This document shows positions 33,216 through 42,200 of a stretch of 64,000 bases of DNA, one piece after another; the stretch's first letter is position 1; each line of letters opens with the position of its first letter. Below the pieces are notes generated by a model. It saw only the letters and a program-made list of their open reading frames with translations, did not search any database and was not told the DNA's origin. Position numbers and translations under genes: made by a program. The stretch comes from Giardia muris (Eukaryota > Fornicata > Diplomonadida > Hexamitidae), in contig CM016926.1 in the NCBI GenBank assembly GCA_006247105.1, positions 682,001 to 746,000 on the forward strand, read 5' to 3'.

Positions 33216-36158
33216 TCAAGGGATCCCACGCTTTCGCGCGTCGGCGAAGGCGCCAAGCCGGATCGAGGGCTTCAACTTCTGGAGGTGTGTGAAGAGCGAG
33301 AGGACGCCTTCGCAAAGCGTCCGGAGCGGGATACGGCAGTCACGGACATCAGCCACCGTGTACTTTGGAGTGTAGAGGTTCGCAGACCGTCGCCCATAGC
33401 ACTTCCCGATCTCCGAGTCGATCCGCTCGCATGTTCCATGTAAGAAGGCCATGGTCTCGGTTAACCAAGCGCGTGTGATCCCATCGATCTCAGAAACGAT
33501 GAACTTGTAATTCTCCGCCACGACAATCGGCATTCCGACATAGAAGTCAGCTGTATTCAGGACGTAACCAAAACAGGCAGAGGTTGGACTCCCATCGATG
33601 ACGTTTCCATTGACATAGTAATGAATGTCCGGCACACACCATGGAGCCGTCCCCTTGAAGTTCTCGCTTGTCGCGCGCTCGTTATAGATGTTCCCGGTCG
33701 TAGCCTCAAGGTCATACTCGATCTTGACCTTCAAGCGAAGACATATGAAACGTCGGTCTGTCACGTCCTTGGGAAGCTCCCGGATAAGGATCTTGTTGAT
33801 AGGATCCCAGTTCGCGTTATCCATGTACCTGTGTACGAGCGTCTTACGAGCCATCTCGGAATCAACCTGAAGGACGGCATAGAAAAGACTGATGGTCGGC
33901 GGCGGCGTGACTAGAAGCGAAAGCGCAAAGTCCGTCGACGTGTACTCCGTCAAGCCCGGGAGCAACGTCGTATTCCGGTGCTGAAGCAACCGCTGCCGCT
34001 CGACATCGTCTGCCACACGTTGGGAATGCGGCGTAGGTGTGATCCCTCGGGTTGGAGAGACAGCCGGATGCAATGTGCTTTCCCCCACGCTCTTCGAACG
34101 GGTTGGCCCCCCTTTAGAGCGTGCAAGTTGCGTTGGAGAGGTACGACGCCCACTAAGATACAGTTTGCTCCCAGAAAGATCTCCCACCCTAGGAGTACGT
34201 GTTCGCGAATCACCGAGAGGAGTACGAGAAGATGACCGAGGAACTGACGCGTCACGCCCTGGAGAGCGTGACGCGCGAGATCTAGAGACAGATGACCCAC
34301 CAATAAGAGGTGTTGCGGGTGGAGACTTCCCAATCTTTCCACTTAGCCGTACCCGGCTCCCACCCGAGACGCTTCTTTCCCGACTGCGAATACGGGCAGT
34401 AGTGCCCTCATGAGACATGTCATACACGGGAGTTGAGCCAAGAACCTTTGCCATTCGGAGAGAGCGATTTGGAGTGGAGTCCGGATTTCCGGCGACAGGC
34501 CTTGCAGTCTCGCGTGGGGAGGATAGATAGAGGTCTGTCGTCGCATTCTCAAGCGCTCGCTCCGCCGCCATTGTCTGAAGCTGCATAGTTGCATTCCCAC
34601 CGCTTGGATCGACGAGCGCTTGGTGCCCCGTATTTCCACCTGCCACAATAGCACACTGATTCGAGATTTTGTTACTCCTAATGGTCTTTTCGACCTTACT
34701 CTTCTGATCTGCCCGCTGATACGCGTAGTATGACGTGCTCAGAAATTCCCCAGTCTCGATGACCTTGTACCGGGTATCATTCGCACCCGTGCTCGCCACC
34801 ATGGGTCCCTTTGTCTGGGAGCTCGTCGTTGACGGTGTTGAGGGGGTTGAAGACTGAAGAGGCTTTGATAAGTGTAAGTCGAGCTGTTGAAGGCCTAGTA
34901 TCTCATCACGTTGACGCTGCTCCTCACGGGCACGTACAAGCACCTCACTAACAAAAGCCTTGTTGCTGAGCCTGGCTCCAGCATATGCGACGAGAGATGG
35001 GAAATCGTTGGGTATTTCGTGTTGAAGCCGCTCAAATATATCGACGACGGATTCCGCTTCAATTTGCTTGGCCTTTTGGAGCTGTGTGAGTGTTTGCCGA
35101 TCTGCAAGCGTTGCGCGTGGCCTTGGAAGGGGAGGAGGAAGAGTACCGCTTGAAACCTGCGCTGTTGCATCGCGTACCCCGTTCATAAACAGTTCGTCGA
35201 CTAATGCATTATCAATGAGTCCAACACGTCCTGTTTGAGGGTCTCGTGCCTCGAACCCCGCAGAGTTCAACAAGGCGCTTACCACGAGGCTGTCTGCCAG
35301 GCGTTGTCGCTTCACGTCTGCTGGGGCGTCAACGTACAGTCCTTTACTCGGCGCGGACTGCGTGGAGTAGACGTCCGCACCGAAGACCGCGTTGGAGGCG
35401 TTGGCAATGGCGCCCTGGATCCAGCTCGGCTGGTGTTCTCCAAATGAGGCTGGAGGGGTGATGCGCCGAACAGTCAGGACGACGGTCTCATCAAGGATGC
35501 AGGCGCGGCATTGCTTGAAGCTATAGGCGAGGATCTTCCCCTCGGGGATTCGTGCACTCTCCTGTGCCGAAAGTTTTGGGAAGATCCATTCCCCCGCTGG
35601 TTCGGGATAATTCCCGGCTTCCCTAACCCAGGTATAGAAGAGGAGATCGCAAGGGTGTGACGCTGACTCCTCCTTGGTCTCGACGTTGACGTAGGTGTAA
35701 TCATCGCGTTGGTACCAAGTCGGAGGGAGGGGAGTACAAAGAGCTACAAGTGCTACCCACACATGGGGCGAAGTGGGATCGATATCTAAGAAGGCGCACA
35801 TATTAAGGACGTCGATACAAACATTTGGAGGACGCTGAGTGAAATAATAGACTGGCTCTGATGAATTCAAGCCTGCAAGCTGTTCTCGTAATCGTCGTGT
35901 GAAGGAGAGGTAGAAGGCGTCAACGGGATGGACCCATGTGCTCTTCATTGAGGGAGGCTTCCAATAATAGGGTCTATTGTTCCTTTTAGCTGAGACCCCT
36001 TCTTCCCAAGCTAAAGGTAAAGGGGCGACCATTGTCTCATCGACGATCCAGAGAAGCCCCGCGTCGGCGGTCGAAAACCCGAAGTACTTGGAGTATTGGC
36101 TGATGATGGGGTCTGTGAAATACTTCGAGAGCCGTGGATCGAAGCCATCAGGTGCCAT
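33216..36158 (-). CDS. CEP164-like protein with two WW modules
   Basis: A 980-residue protein. Its N-terminus has two copies of the module seen at the start of CEP164, a centriole distal-appendage protein. Copy 1 (about 14-84) reads LLWIVDETMVAPLPLAWEEG then YYWKPPSMKSTWVHPVDAFY. Copy 2 (about 110-176) reads VWVALVALCTPLPPTWYQ then YVNVETKEESASHPCDLLFY, with the second WW Trp replaced. The middle (about 380-760) is disordered and rich in Ser, Arg and Pro. The C-terminal 220 residues (from about 760) are well structured, with many conserved-looking aromatic and Cys residues, but I do not recognise the fold. A basal-body role is inferred from the WW modules. The start follows AAAAA. Confidence 0.75.
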   Translation of the reverse strand: MAPDGFDPRLSKYFTDPIISQYSKYFGFSTADAGLLWIVDETMVAPLPLAWEEGVSAKRNNRPYYWKPPSMKSTWVHPVDAFYLSFTRRLREQLAGLNSSEPVYYFTQRPPNVCIDVLNMCAFLDIDPTSPHVWVALVALCTPLPPTWYQRDDYTYVNVETKEESASHPCDLLFYTWVREAGNYPEPAGEWIFPKLSAQESARIPEGKILAYSFKQCRACILDETVVLTVRRITPPASFGEHQPSWIQGAIANASNAVFGADVYSTQSAPSKGLYVDAPADVKRQRLADSLVVSALLNSAGFEARDPQTGRVGLIDNALVDELFMNGVRDATAQVSSGTLPPPLPRPRATLADRQTLTQLQKAKQIEAESVVDIFERLQHEIPNDFPSLVAYAGARLSNKAFVSEVLVRAREEQRQRDEILGLQQLDLHLSKPLQSSTPSTPSTTSSQTKGPMVASTGANDTRYKVIETGEFLSTSYYAYQRADQKSKVEKTIRSNKISNQCAIVAGGNTGHQALVDPSGGNATMQLQTMAAERALENATTDLYLSSPRETARPVAGNPDSTPNRSLRMAKVLGSTPVYDMSHEGTTARIRSRERSVSGGSRVRLSGKIGKSPPATPLIGGSSVSRSRASRSPGRDASVPRSSSRTPLGDSRTRTPRVGDLSGSKLYLSGRRTSPTQLARSKGGPTRSKSVGESTLHPAVSPTRGITPTPHSQRVADDVERQRLLQHRNTTLLPGLTEYTSTDFALSLLVTPPPTISLFYAVLQVDSEMARKTLVHRYMDNANWDPINKILIRELPKDVTDRRFICLRLKVKIEYDLEATTGNIYNERATSENFKGTAPWCVPDIHYYVNGNVIDGSPTSACFGYVLNTADFYVGMPIVVAENYKFIVSEIDGITRAWLTETMAFLHGTCERIDSEIGKCYGRRSANLYTPKYTVADVRDCRIPLRTLCEGVLSLFTHLQKLKPSIRLGAFADARKRGIP

Positions 36159-36203
36159 TTTTTAAACTCTCCCTTCCTCTTATGCCACCCTTTAAATTGA
36201 GAG

Positions 36204-36422
36204 ATGAGTAAGGATTGGCTTGGACAAGAGTTGAGGATTACTACCCGTGACGCCTGCGTCTTCGTGGGCCATCTTTCGGCCCTGGAGGCCGATGGGTCTG
36301 CAGTCCTCGAGACCGTCACTCAAACCATTCAGGATGGCCCTACAGATGCCATCTCAACGGTTCGAAGGCCTCATATCTACATCAAGGGAGAGGACATCTC
36401 CATGGTCGAGACTCGGAAGTAG
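36204..36422 (+). CDS. LSm-fold small protein (NAA38/LSMD1-like)
   Basis: A 72-residue protein. The pattern LGQELRITTRDACVFVGHLSALEADGSAVLETV then PHIYIKGEDISMVE follows the Sm1 and Sm2 strands of an LSm domain. Its short length and the loss of the Sm2 IRG-type motif (here IKGEDI) make it a divergent member. NAA38/Mak31, an accessory subunit of N-terminal acetyltransferase C, is a fair candidate; a spliceosomal or decay LSm is less likely. It lies 14 bp upstream of a NOT2-like gene on the same strand, with AGTAAA in the spacer. Confidence 0.65.
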   Translation: MSKDWLGQELRITTRDACVFVGHLSALEADGSAVLETVTQTIQDGPTDAISTVRRPHIYIKGEDISMVETRK

Positions 36423-36424
36423 GA

Positions 36425-36430
36425 AGTAAA
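36425..36430 (+). terminator. Probable poly(A) signal AGTAAA
   Basis: AGTAAA begins 3 bp after the LSm-like stop and 7 bp before the next ATG. It matches AGTRAA but not the final pyrimidine. Confidence 0.45.
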
Positions 36431-36436
36431 AAGGAG

Positions 36437-36952
36437 ATGAGACAACATTCATCCGGGCCATTGATCACCATTCGTGCGGCACCAGTTCCGACACCAACTC
36501 AAGAGCATCTCCCGGAGGAGAAGGAGATCTTTACCCCACAGGAGTGTCGTCATAAGCCCCTTTATGCCACCCTACCCTGCATTTATTCTCGACAGGAACC
36601 TGAAGTTCGTTGGCCTCCGGTACATACGAACACGTATTGTTTGGATACTTATGAGCGTCCCACCCCGTGTGGGCGCAGAAGGCTTTCCACGCTAGCGGGC
36701 GCTGATGATGATACGCTCCTTTTTATGTGGCATAATTTATCAGGAACTCAGGAGCAGGAACTTGCTGGACGTATTTTAGGGGAACGGGGCTGGGTTTTGG
36801 AACCTGAGTCACACCTCTGGTATAGAAGTGGTGCGGGGACGTATCAGTATTACGAACCTATGCAAAGCGAGACACGACAGGCGAGCAACTTACCCCCAGC
36901 CTTGGTAAGCCAAGAACCGTCACGATACCCCTTCCTGACGCTCCTCCTCTAA
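36437..36952 (+). CDS. Minimal NOT2-type subunit of the CCR4-NOT deadenylase complex
   Basis: A 171-residue protein consisting of little more than a NOT2/3/5 C-terminal box (about 82-142). LSTLAGADDDTLLFMWHN then QEQELAGRILGERGWVLEPESHLWYR matches the family pattern of a DTLF-YxFY helix followed by Q-AA-EL-xRxWxYH-xxxxW. The YCLDTYERPTP segment before it fits the linker preceding the box. Typical NOT2 proteins are longer and have an N-terminal NOT1-binding arm; here only about 60 residues remain. It would act as scaffold in mRNA deadenylation and repression. The assignment is from motif pattern and should be checked by profile search. Confidence 0.65.
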   Translation: MRQHSSGPLITIRAAPVPTPTQEHLPEEKEIFTPQECRHKPLYATLPCIYSRQEPEVRWPPVHTNTYCLDTYERPTPCGRRRLSTLAGADDDTLLFMWHNLSGTQEQELAGRILGERGWVLEPESHLWYRSGAGTYQYYEPMQSETRQASNLPPALVSQEPSRYPFLTLLL

Positions 36953-36959
36953 TGACTCG

Positions 36960-38372
36960 TTATGTACTTGACCCGAAGATGGTTAAGCCTTGGTCTCCTC
37001 GACACCCAAGACCAGCGTGCTCGTATTCTTCCGCATGTGTGGCACTGACGAATTGTAGACGGCACCCTATCCCACATAAGCATCGTGGTCGATCTCTAAA
37101 GGGTTCCGGTAACATCGTAGTTGCCAGACGTCCGCGATAGAACGTGCAACAAGCATTCACGACGAAAGGGAGACAACGATAACAGCACATCGTACTTAGA
37201 CTGATATGGTGTTCCGCCTCGACAACTGGATAGAAAGGTAAGGTGAATTTCGCCAGTAATTCCTTGGTGAAGCGTTCCCAAAGGACTCGTGTGTATCTGT
37301 CTCCATATAGCGCCTCCAAGACCTTGACCTCTTCCCGATTTCCAGCTAGGTCTGACAGCTTCCCAACAATATGGTCCACATCATCAGGAGTCCATAACCC
37401 AATTGGTCTACAAAGACGTGCACACTTACTACCATTAAGCTCATACGCTATCGGAGTCGAAGCTGAAGAGTCCTTGGTTCGTCCCTTCTTCGAGTTTGGC
37501 GCCAAACACGAACAGAAGGCTCGTGCACATACCGTGCAACGAAATTCTGGAGGTACATCCTGCTCAACAAAAAGGCGTCTAAGAAGAGTGAAAAGATCAA
37601 TGGTCTCATCACTGCGACCTCGTTCCATGTACTCCGGTAACATGTATGAACCATCAGATCTACCCTCTAAGCTTGTACCGAGATGACCCATATGAGTCTC
37701 AGGGTTGAGCGGAAGGCTGGTATTACAAACCGTACATGAGGTGCTTGAGGAATCCCCACAAATCTCATTTGGAGTAGTGGCCAGAAAGGCAGCTGCTGTT
37801 CGTTGCAATGCACGATTACTAAAGATCGATTGCTCATATCGTATTCCTTGCTCGACTAGAGTACAGATGGGACAAATGGCTGTCTTCGGTACATCGGAGT
37901 GAGAGGGACTAACGGGTATCTCCACAGAGATGAGATGAGGAAGGAAAAGACATGCTCGGCAAACACTGTGCCCACAATCGGCGAAGCTGTATGGATCATG
38001 TAAAATAGAGGTGCAGACCGGGCATTGTAATGACGAACGTAACGACCGTTGGCAGCTTTCAACGAGGCCATAAGGGACTGACTCACCAAGAAGATGATTG
38101 GAAAATGCTAAAAACCTCTTCCGAGCTGGTTCAAGTTCCTCGGCTACGTTCTCAAAAAGGTGTTCTTCCTCCTCATTCTTAGGAGTCGGCAGCTCCTGAT
38201 CGTTATCGGCATCAATTGCGTCGCATAGGAGGTAATGGCTATACTTGATCCGAAGGAACTTGCTCTCGCTCAGGTCTATGACCGGGGGCGCGTGGGAGGA
38301 GCCCGAGTCGCTGGACGTGCTCGACTCCTTCGTTTCGTATGAACTGTCGCTCGAGTTCGAAGCTTCACACAT
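36960..38372 (-). CDS. CHFR-like RING E3 ligase with C-terminal PBZ finger, no FHA domain
   Basis: A 470-residue protein. The N-terminus is acidic and Ser-rich. A RING finger runs from C117 (CPVCTSILHDPYSFADCGHSVC) to about 168 (CPIC), with a long loop between. A Cys-rich region starts at about 280. The last 50 residues contain a poly(ADP-ribose)-binding zinc finger at 428-452: R-x2-C-x2-G-x2-C-x8-H-x3-Y-x-H. RING, Cys-rich domain and PBZ in this order match CHFR, a mitotic checkpoint ligase, but the N-terminal phosphopeptide-binding FHA domain is absent. The PBZ Phe/Tyr after the first Cys is Cys here. It ends 7 bp from the NOT2-like stop, tail to tail. Confidence 0.8.
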   Translation of the reverse strand: MCEASNSSDSSYETKESSTSSDSGSSHAPPVIDLSESKFLRIKYSHYLLCDAIDADNDQELPTPKNEEEEHLFENVAEELEPARKRFLAFSNHLLGESVPYGLVESCQRSLRSSLQCPVCTSILHDPYSFADCGHSVCRACLFLPHLISVEIPVSPSHSDVPKTAICPICTLVEQGIRYEQSIFSNRALQRTAAAFLATTPNEICGDSSSTSCTVCNTSLPLNPETHMGHLGTSLEGRSDGSYMLPEYMERGRSDETIDLFTLLRRLFVEQDVPPEFRCTVCARAFCSCLAPNSKKGRTKDSSASTPIAYELNGSKCARLCRPIGLWTPDDVDHIVGKLSDLAGNREEVKVLEALYGDRYTRVLWERFTKELLAKFTLPFYPVVEAEHHISLSTMCCYRCLPFVVNACCTFYRGRLATTMLPEPFRDRPRCLCGIGCRLQFVSATHAEEYEHAGLGCRGDQGLTIFGSST

Positions 38373-38392
38373 TTTCTTGACGACCCCTCTGA

Positions 38393-39214
38393 ATGGGGGG
38401 TAGCAGGAAAATGTTCCGTAACCGATGCACCACAGCCCTCCTCAACCAACGGAGGATCTGTCGCTACCTCGGCTTTAGCGAGGAATCGTTGGCCGTTGCA
38501 GTCCCTGTCACAGATCAACCGGAACCAGTCTATCAGCTCAACGGCCTCCTCTCCATTGATGAGACCTCGCTCACCGCTCATTTACCCAATGGCTTAAGCT
38601 TCACCTTCACCGCAGCTTGTCAAGTCATCATCACAGCTCTTTTTGGAGTCACTAACTTCGATACGGGCTCTCCTATAGGCTTCAGCTTCATCACTCCTGG
38701 TCAGATCTTCAGCGTGAATAATCATGAGCCTCAAACGTTCACTTCCTTAGCGACGCAAGGAGTGTTAAAGACGACAATTGGGATGATCGTTGCAACCGCC
38801 GTTGGCCAACTGGATGAGTCCTCCCCCTGCAGTCAGTTCTTTATCCTTGATTTACGCCCTCCAGGAAACCCCGAGAAGCCTGACATCATCGCTGTTAGGA
38901 TCCGGGTCGGAAACTCGTTCTTCGACCTGAAACAAATCTATAACACATCCGAGACACCCACAACGATCCGTACCGTCAGCACGGCTCCTCCGATCGCCGC
39001 GTGCGTCATCTGCCTCAGCAAGAAGTGTAGCGCCGTCATTCTTCCTTGCCGTCACATGTGTCTCTGCCGTACTTGTGCCTGCGAGTTCCGGAGGAAGACC
39101 ACCCAATGCCCACTTTGTCGAACGGAAGCATCCGCATTGATCGACATCACTGACATCAATAGCGCCCTCCCACCCAGTACCGCGATGACTATCGCAACCA
39201 GGACTGACGTCTAA
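38393..39214 (+). CDS. Mahogunin/LUL-type RING E3 ligase
   Basis: A 273-residue protein. The C-terminal RING (204-242), CVICLSKKCSAVILPCRHMC, LCRTC and CPLCR, followed by a TEASALIDI tail, is characteristic of MGRN1/RNF157 and plant LUL/LOG2 ligases. The N-terminal 190 residues would correspond to the family's beta-rich domain (about 40-180). The protein begins MGGSRK, so the Gly2 could be myristoylated as in plant members; weak inference. The start is 20 bp from the CHFR-like start on the other strand. The stop overlaps the Vps39-like stop by 4 bp. Confidence 0.8.
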   Translation: MGGSRKMFRNRCTTALLNQRRICRYLGFSEESLAVAVPVTDQPEPVYQLNGLLSIDETSLTAHLPNGLSFTFTAACQVIITALFGVTNFDTGSPIGFSFITPGQIFSVNNHEPQTFTSLATQGVLKTTIGMIVATAVGQLDESSPCSQFFILDLRPPGNPEKPDIIAVRIRVGNSFFDLKQIYNTSETPTTIRTVSTAPPIAACVICLSKKCSAVILPCRHMCLCRTCACEFRRKTTQCPLCRTEASALIDITDINSALPPSTAMTIATRTDV

Positions 39215-42200
39215 CCCTTGTAGCAGTCCGGATGTGCCGGAAAGATCTTCCCAGCTCCGTCCGGGAGGAAGACGAGGCTCGCAGCCAGGGCCGGGTTGAT
39301 TAGCGCCCCACAGATCTTACACTGAGAGAACGCATTGACAACCAGACGACCTCCGCGACAACGCTCAAGATCCTCCATCACTTGTTGCTGCCTACTCTGG
39401 AGCGTCATCAAGTTGGCATCAAGGAGAGAAGTGACCGTGCCGCTCTCCGCAATAGTGTTCGTCAGAAAGCCTACCAAGTACTTCATAGGGAACTCCTGGG
39501 GGATCATCTTGAGGACCTCTCCGCTAAGATATGCGCAGACGAGCCCAGAGGTTCCCCGCTTGCACGCTTCCCGGCCGTCTATGAGCGTCGTAAAGCAGTA
39601 TGCGAAATCTCCATGCGTGATGAGCCCCTGGTTATGAAGAAGACAGAGCCGAACCAAGACAGAGTGAATCAGAGCCACAGGAGAACGACGGACACGCGCC
39701 ATCTCGACATCTCCAAGGGTAATGTTTTCAAGAAGTGATAACTGATAGGAGAAGCAATCCTCCATAAGAGTTCGAGCGGCTGCAAGGTCATCATCCCGTT
39801 CTTGACTTGTGGCCGTCAAACACCACTCAATCGCAGCGGCAAAGGCCTTCCTATCAATAGGGTAAGGATTCTCCGAGGTAGGACGTGGTTGTCGTGTGGA
39901 ATAGGGTGTGATTTCTGGGTCCTTTCGCTCATACCTGAGAACCAGGTCCGTAAGCGTTTGCTCCGAACCAGGGAACGACTGTCCCATCAACCGGTCTAGG
40001 ACTAGTCCGACACGATTGAGAAGAAGACAAGCTTGAAGCTGGGCATCGGAGAAGAGGGAATCAATTCGAACTATTGCATCGAGAGTCTCTAGAAGCTGAT
40101 GTAGTTGTAGAAAGTCATTTGCCTCTCGTTCGTGACGAAGAGCTGGTGCCATAAGTCCATCACGGATGAAATGTGCCGCCTTAGTCGAGATGTACGAATT
40201 CTCAATGACCGAAAGCCCGGTCGTACGCCGTCGTAAGGCGGAGAGGGCACAAGACGCCACAACATTCAAGAGGACATGCATCAATGACGCTTCGAAGTAC
40301 TCATGTTGCTTGCCCGCCCCAATATATTCCAGAACCATCTCTAGTGGGAGGGTATGGACAATGTGCTCGATAACGTCTGAAGAGACGGGTTCATAACACC
40401 TAGAAAGATAACCCGAAGCGACCTCGAGTTTAAGAAGATGTGACAAATAATCCGATCCGGAGACCTCCCGTTTGAGGAACCGTAAGCAAATCCGTGGATA
40501 GAACTCTGCCAGATATGCAAAACTTTGCAGGACTAACGGCAACACTTCTTGAGGACGAAGAGAAAGCGTATAGAAATCGAGGAACCGTGCCAACTCCGCC
40601 TCTGGCACAAGAGGCTCCCCATTGGTTGGTATGGGAGTACTTTGAGCAAGCGATAGATATGTACAAAGAAGTGCCTCGACTAAGTCTTGGGTCTGGTCGT
40701 CAACTAATTCAAGCTCTCCTTCCTCCATTGTGACGAAGACGTCAAGGTATGCCCGAAGAAGCGCAAGGGCAACCTCCGGTCGCCGGAGAATCGTCAAAAG
40801 CCCAATGGCAGACGCGTACACGTCACTATTGTTCGATAATCTATCCATACTGACCTCACGAGAGGAGACCAAAGGATAGAAGGGATCTCCAGGATTTAGA
40901 GATGTACGAAGTAACAGAAGCTGGTCTTTAGGAGCAACGTGGAAGGCGGGCCTAAGAAGTAAGATGAGCATCAAAGAACGTAGGACGAGAGCAACGGCCT
41001 CATGAACTGGCGCGGGGTGCGAAATGTGGAACTCTCCGATCGCCGTTGGGACTGGGTGTTTGTGCTTGTGACCGTTTCTCACTTCAATACACTCGTTGAC
41101 AAGATGCTCGGCAAGAGGAACCTTCTCCTCATCGACATCGCGACATAGGCCATGTAGGGCGAGGTTCCACTCACCAGTGGGATCCAAGACGATCTTTAAA
41201 TATAAAAGGCATGCATCAAGACGGTCATCCACAGACCCTGGGAACTCTTCGATATGCAAGGAGGCCAAGAGCTGCGCCGGTTCCAAGCTTGGGGGTAGTC
41301 GAATGTAATCTCCATTCATCGATAAGGCGTCCATGAAGTCATATAGACGACGGAAGAGCTCATCCACGGGAGTGCTCGGGTCCATATCCAAGACCTCCTG
41401 GAAGCAGCCGAAGGTGCTTCCCATCTCCTTCAACGCCTGGAAGGTATGATAAAAGGGCTTTAAGTCGTTCCCAGCTAAGTCCCGAATGGTTAGGCCATGC
41501 AACATGATATAGATTGTAAGAATGGGACTTAAAAGGCGAGCGTTGACAAAAGCGAAGGCGGCACGCGAGAAGTCGCGCTGGGAGAGGCGTAGTGCGCCAA
41601 GGACGACCCAACAAAGCGTCCAGTCGCGCTGAGACATATCAAACCTCTCGGAAAGGGGCCTAGATAGCTTATTCTCTATTGTCACAACCAATTCTGTCAC
41701 AGTTTTCTTCTCCCCTCGAAGGTCGTCAAGAAGCGACGTGAAAAGGGAGGAGCGGCGTAGAAGCAGGACGGAGTTCGCAGTGACGATGTAAAAGACGGGA
41801 GTGTCACAGGGGAGAGTGTTCTGTTCTCCATAATACATCTTTGAGAGCCCATAGATGAGCGTATTTCCCGTGAAGTGTGCTGGAATAATGGCAAGAGGCA
41901 TGAAGGGCCTTCCAACGACCGTAGGTGTAAGAGATCCGAGCGGGTCTGTCATCTCAGGAGTACGGATCCCCATGTCTGCAGACCGGATGAGTCGAACAAG
42001 TTGTAGAGATGTTGTTGAGAGGGTTAGCAAGTCGCGCCTTGGAACCGCTAGCTTGTAAAGGGGTCCATATGCGAAAAGATTCTCCTGTCCTTGCCCATTG
42101 TACCTCTCAGCATAATGGTCGTTCTCATTGGGATCGGGGACTATATGATTGATCTCAGTATTGATGAAGACATAATTGTCATGGCCCACATGGATGCGCA

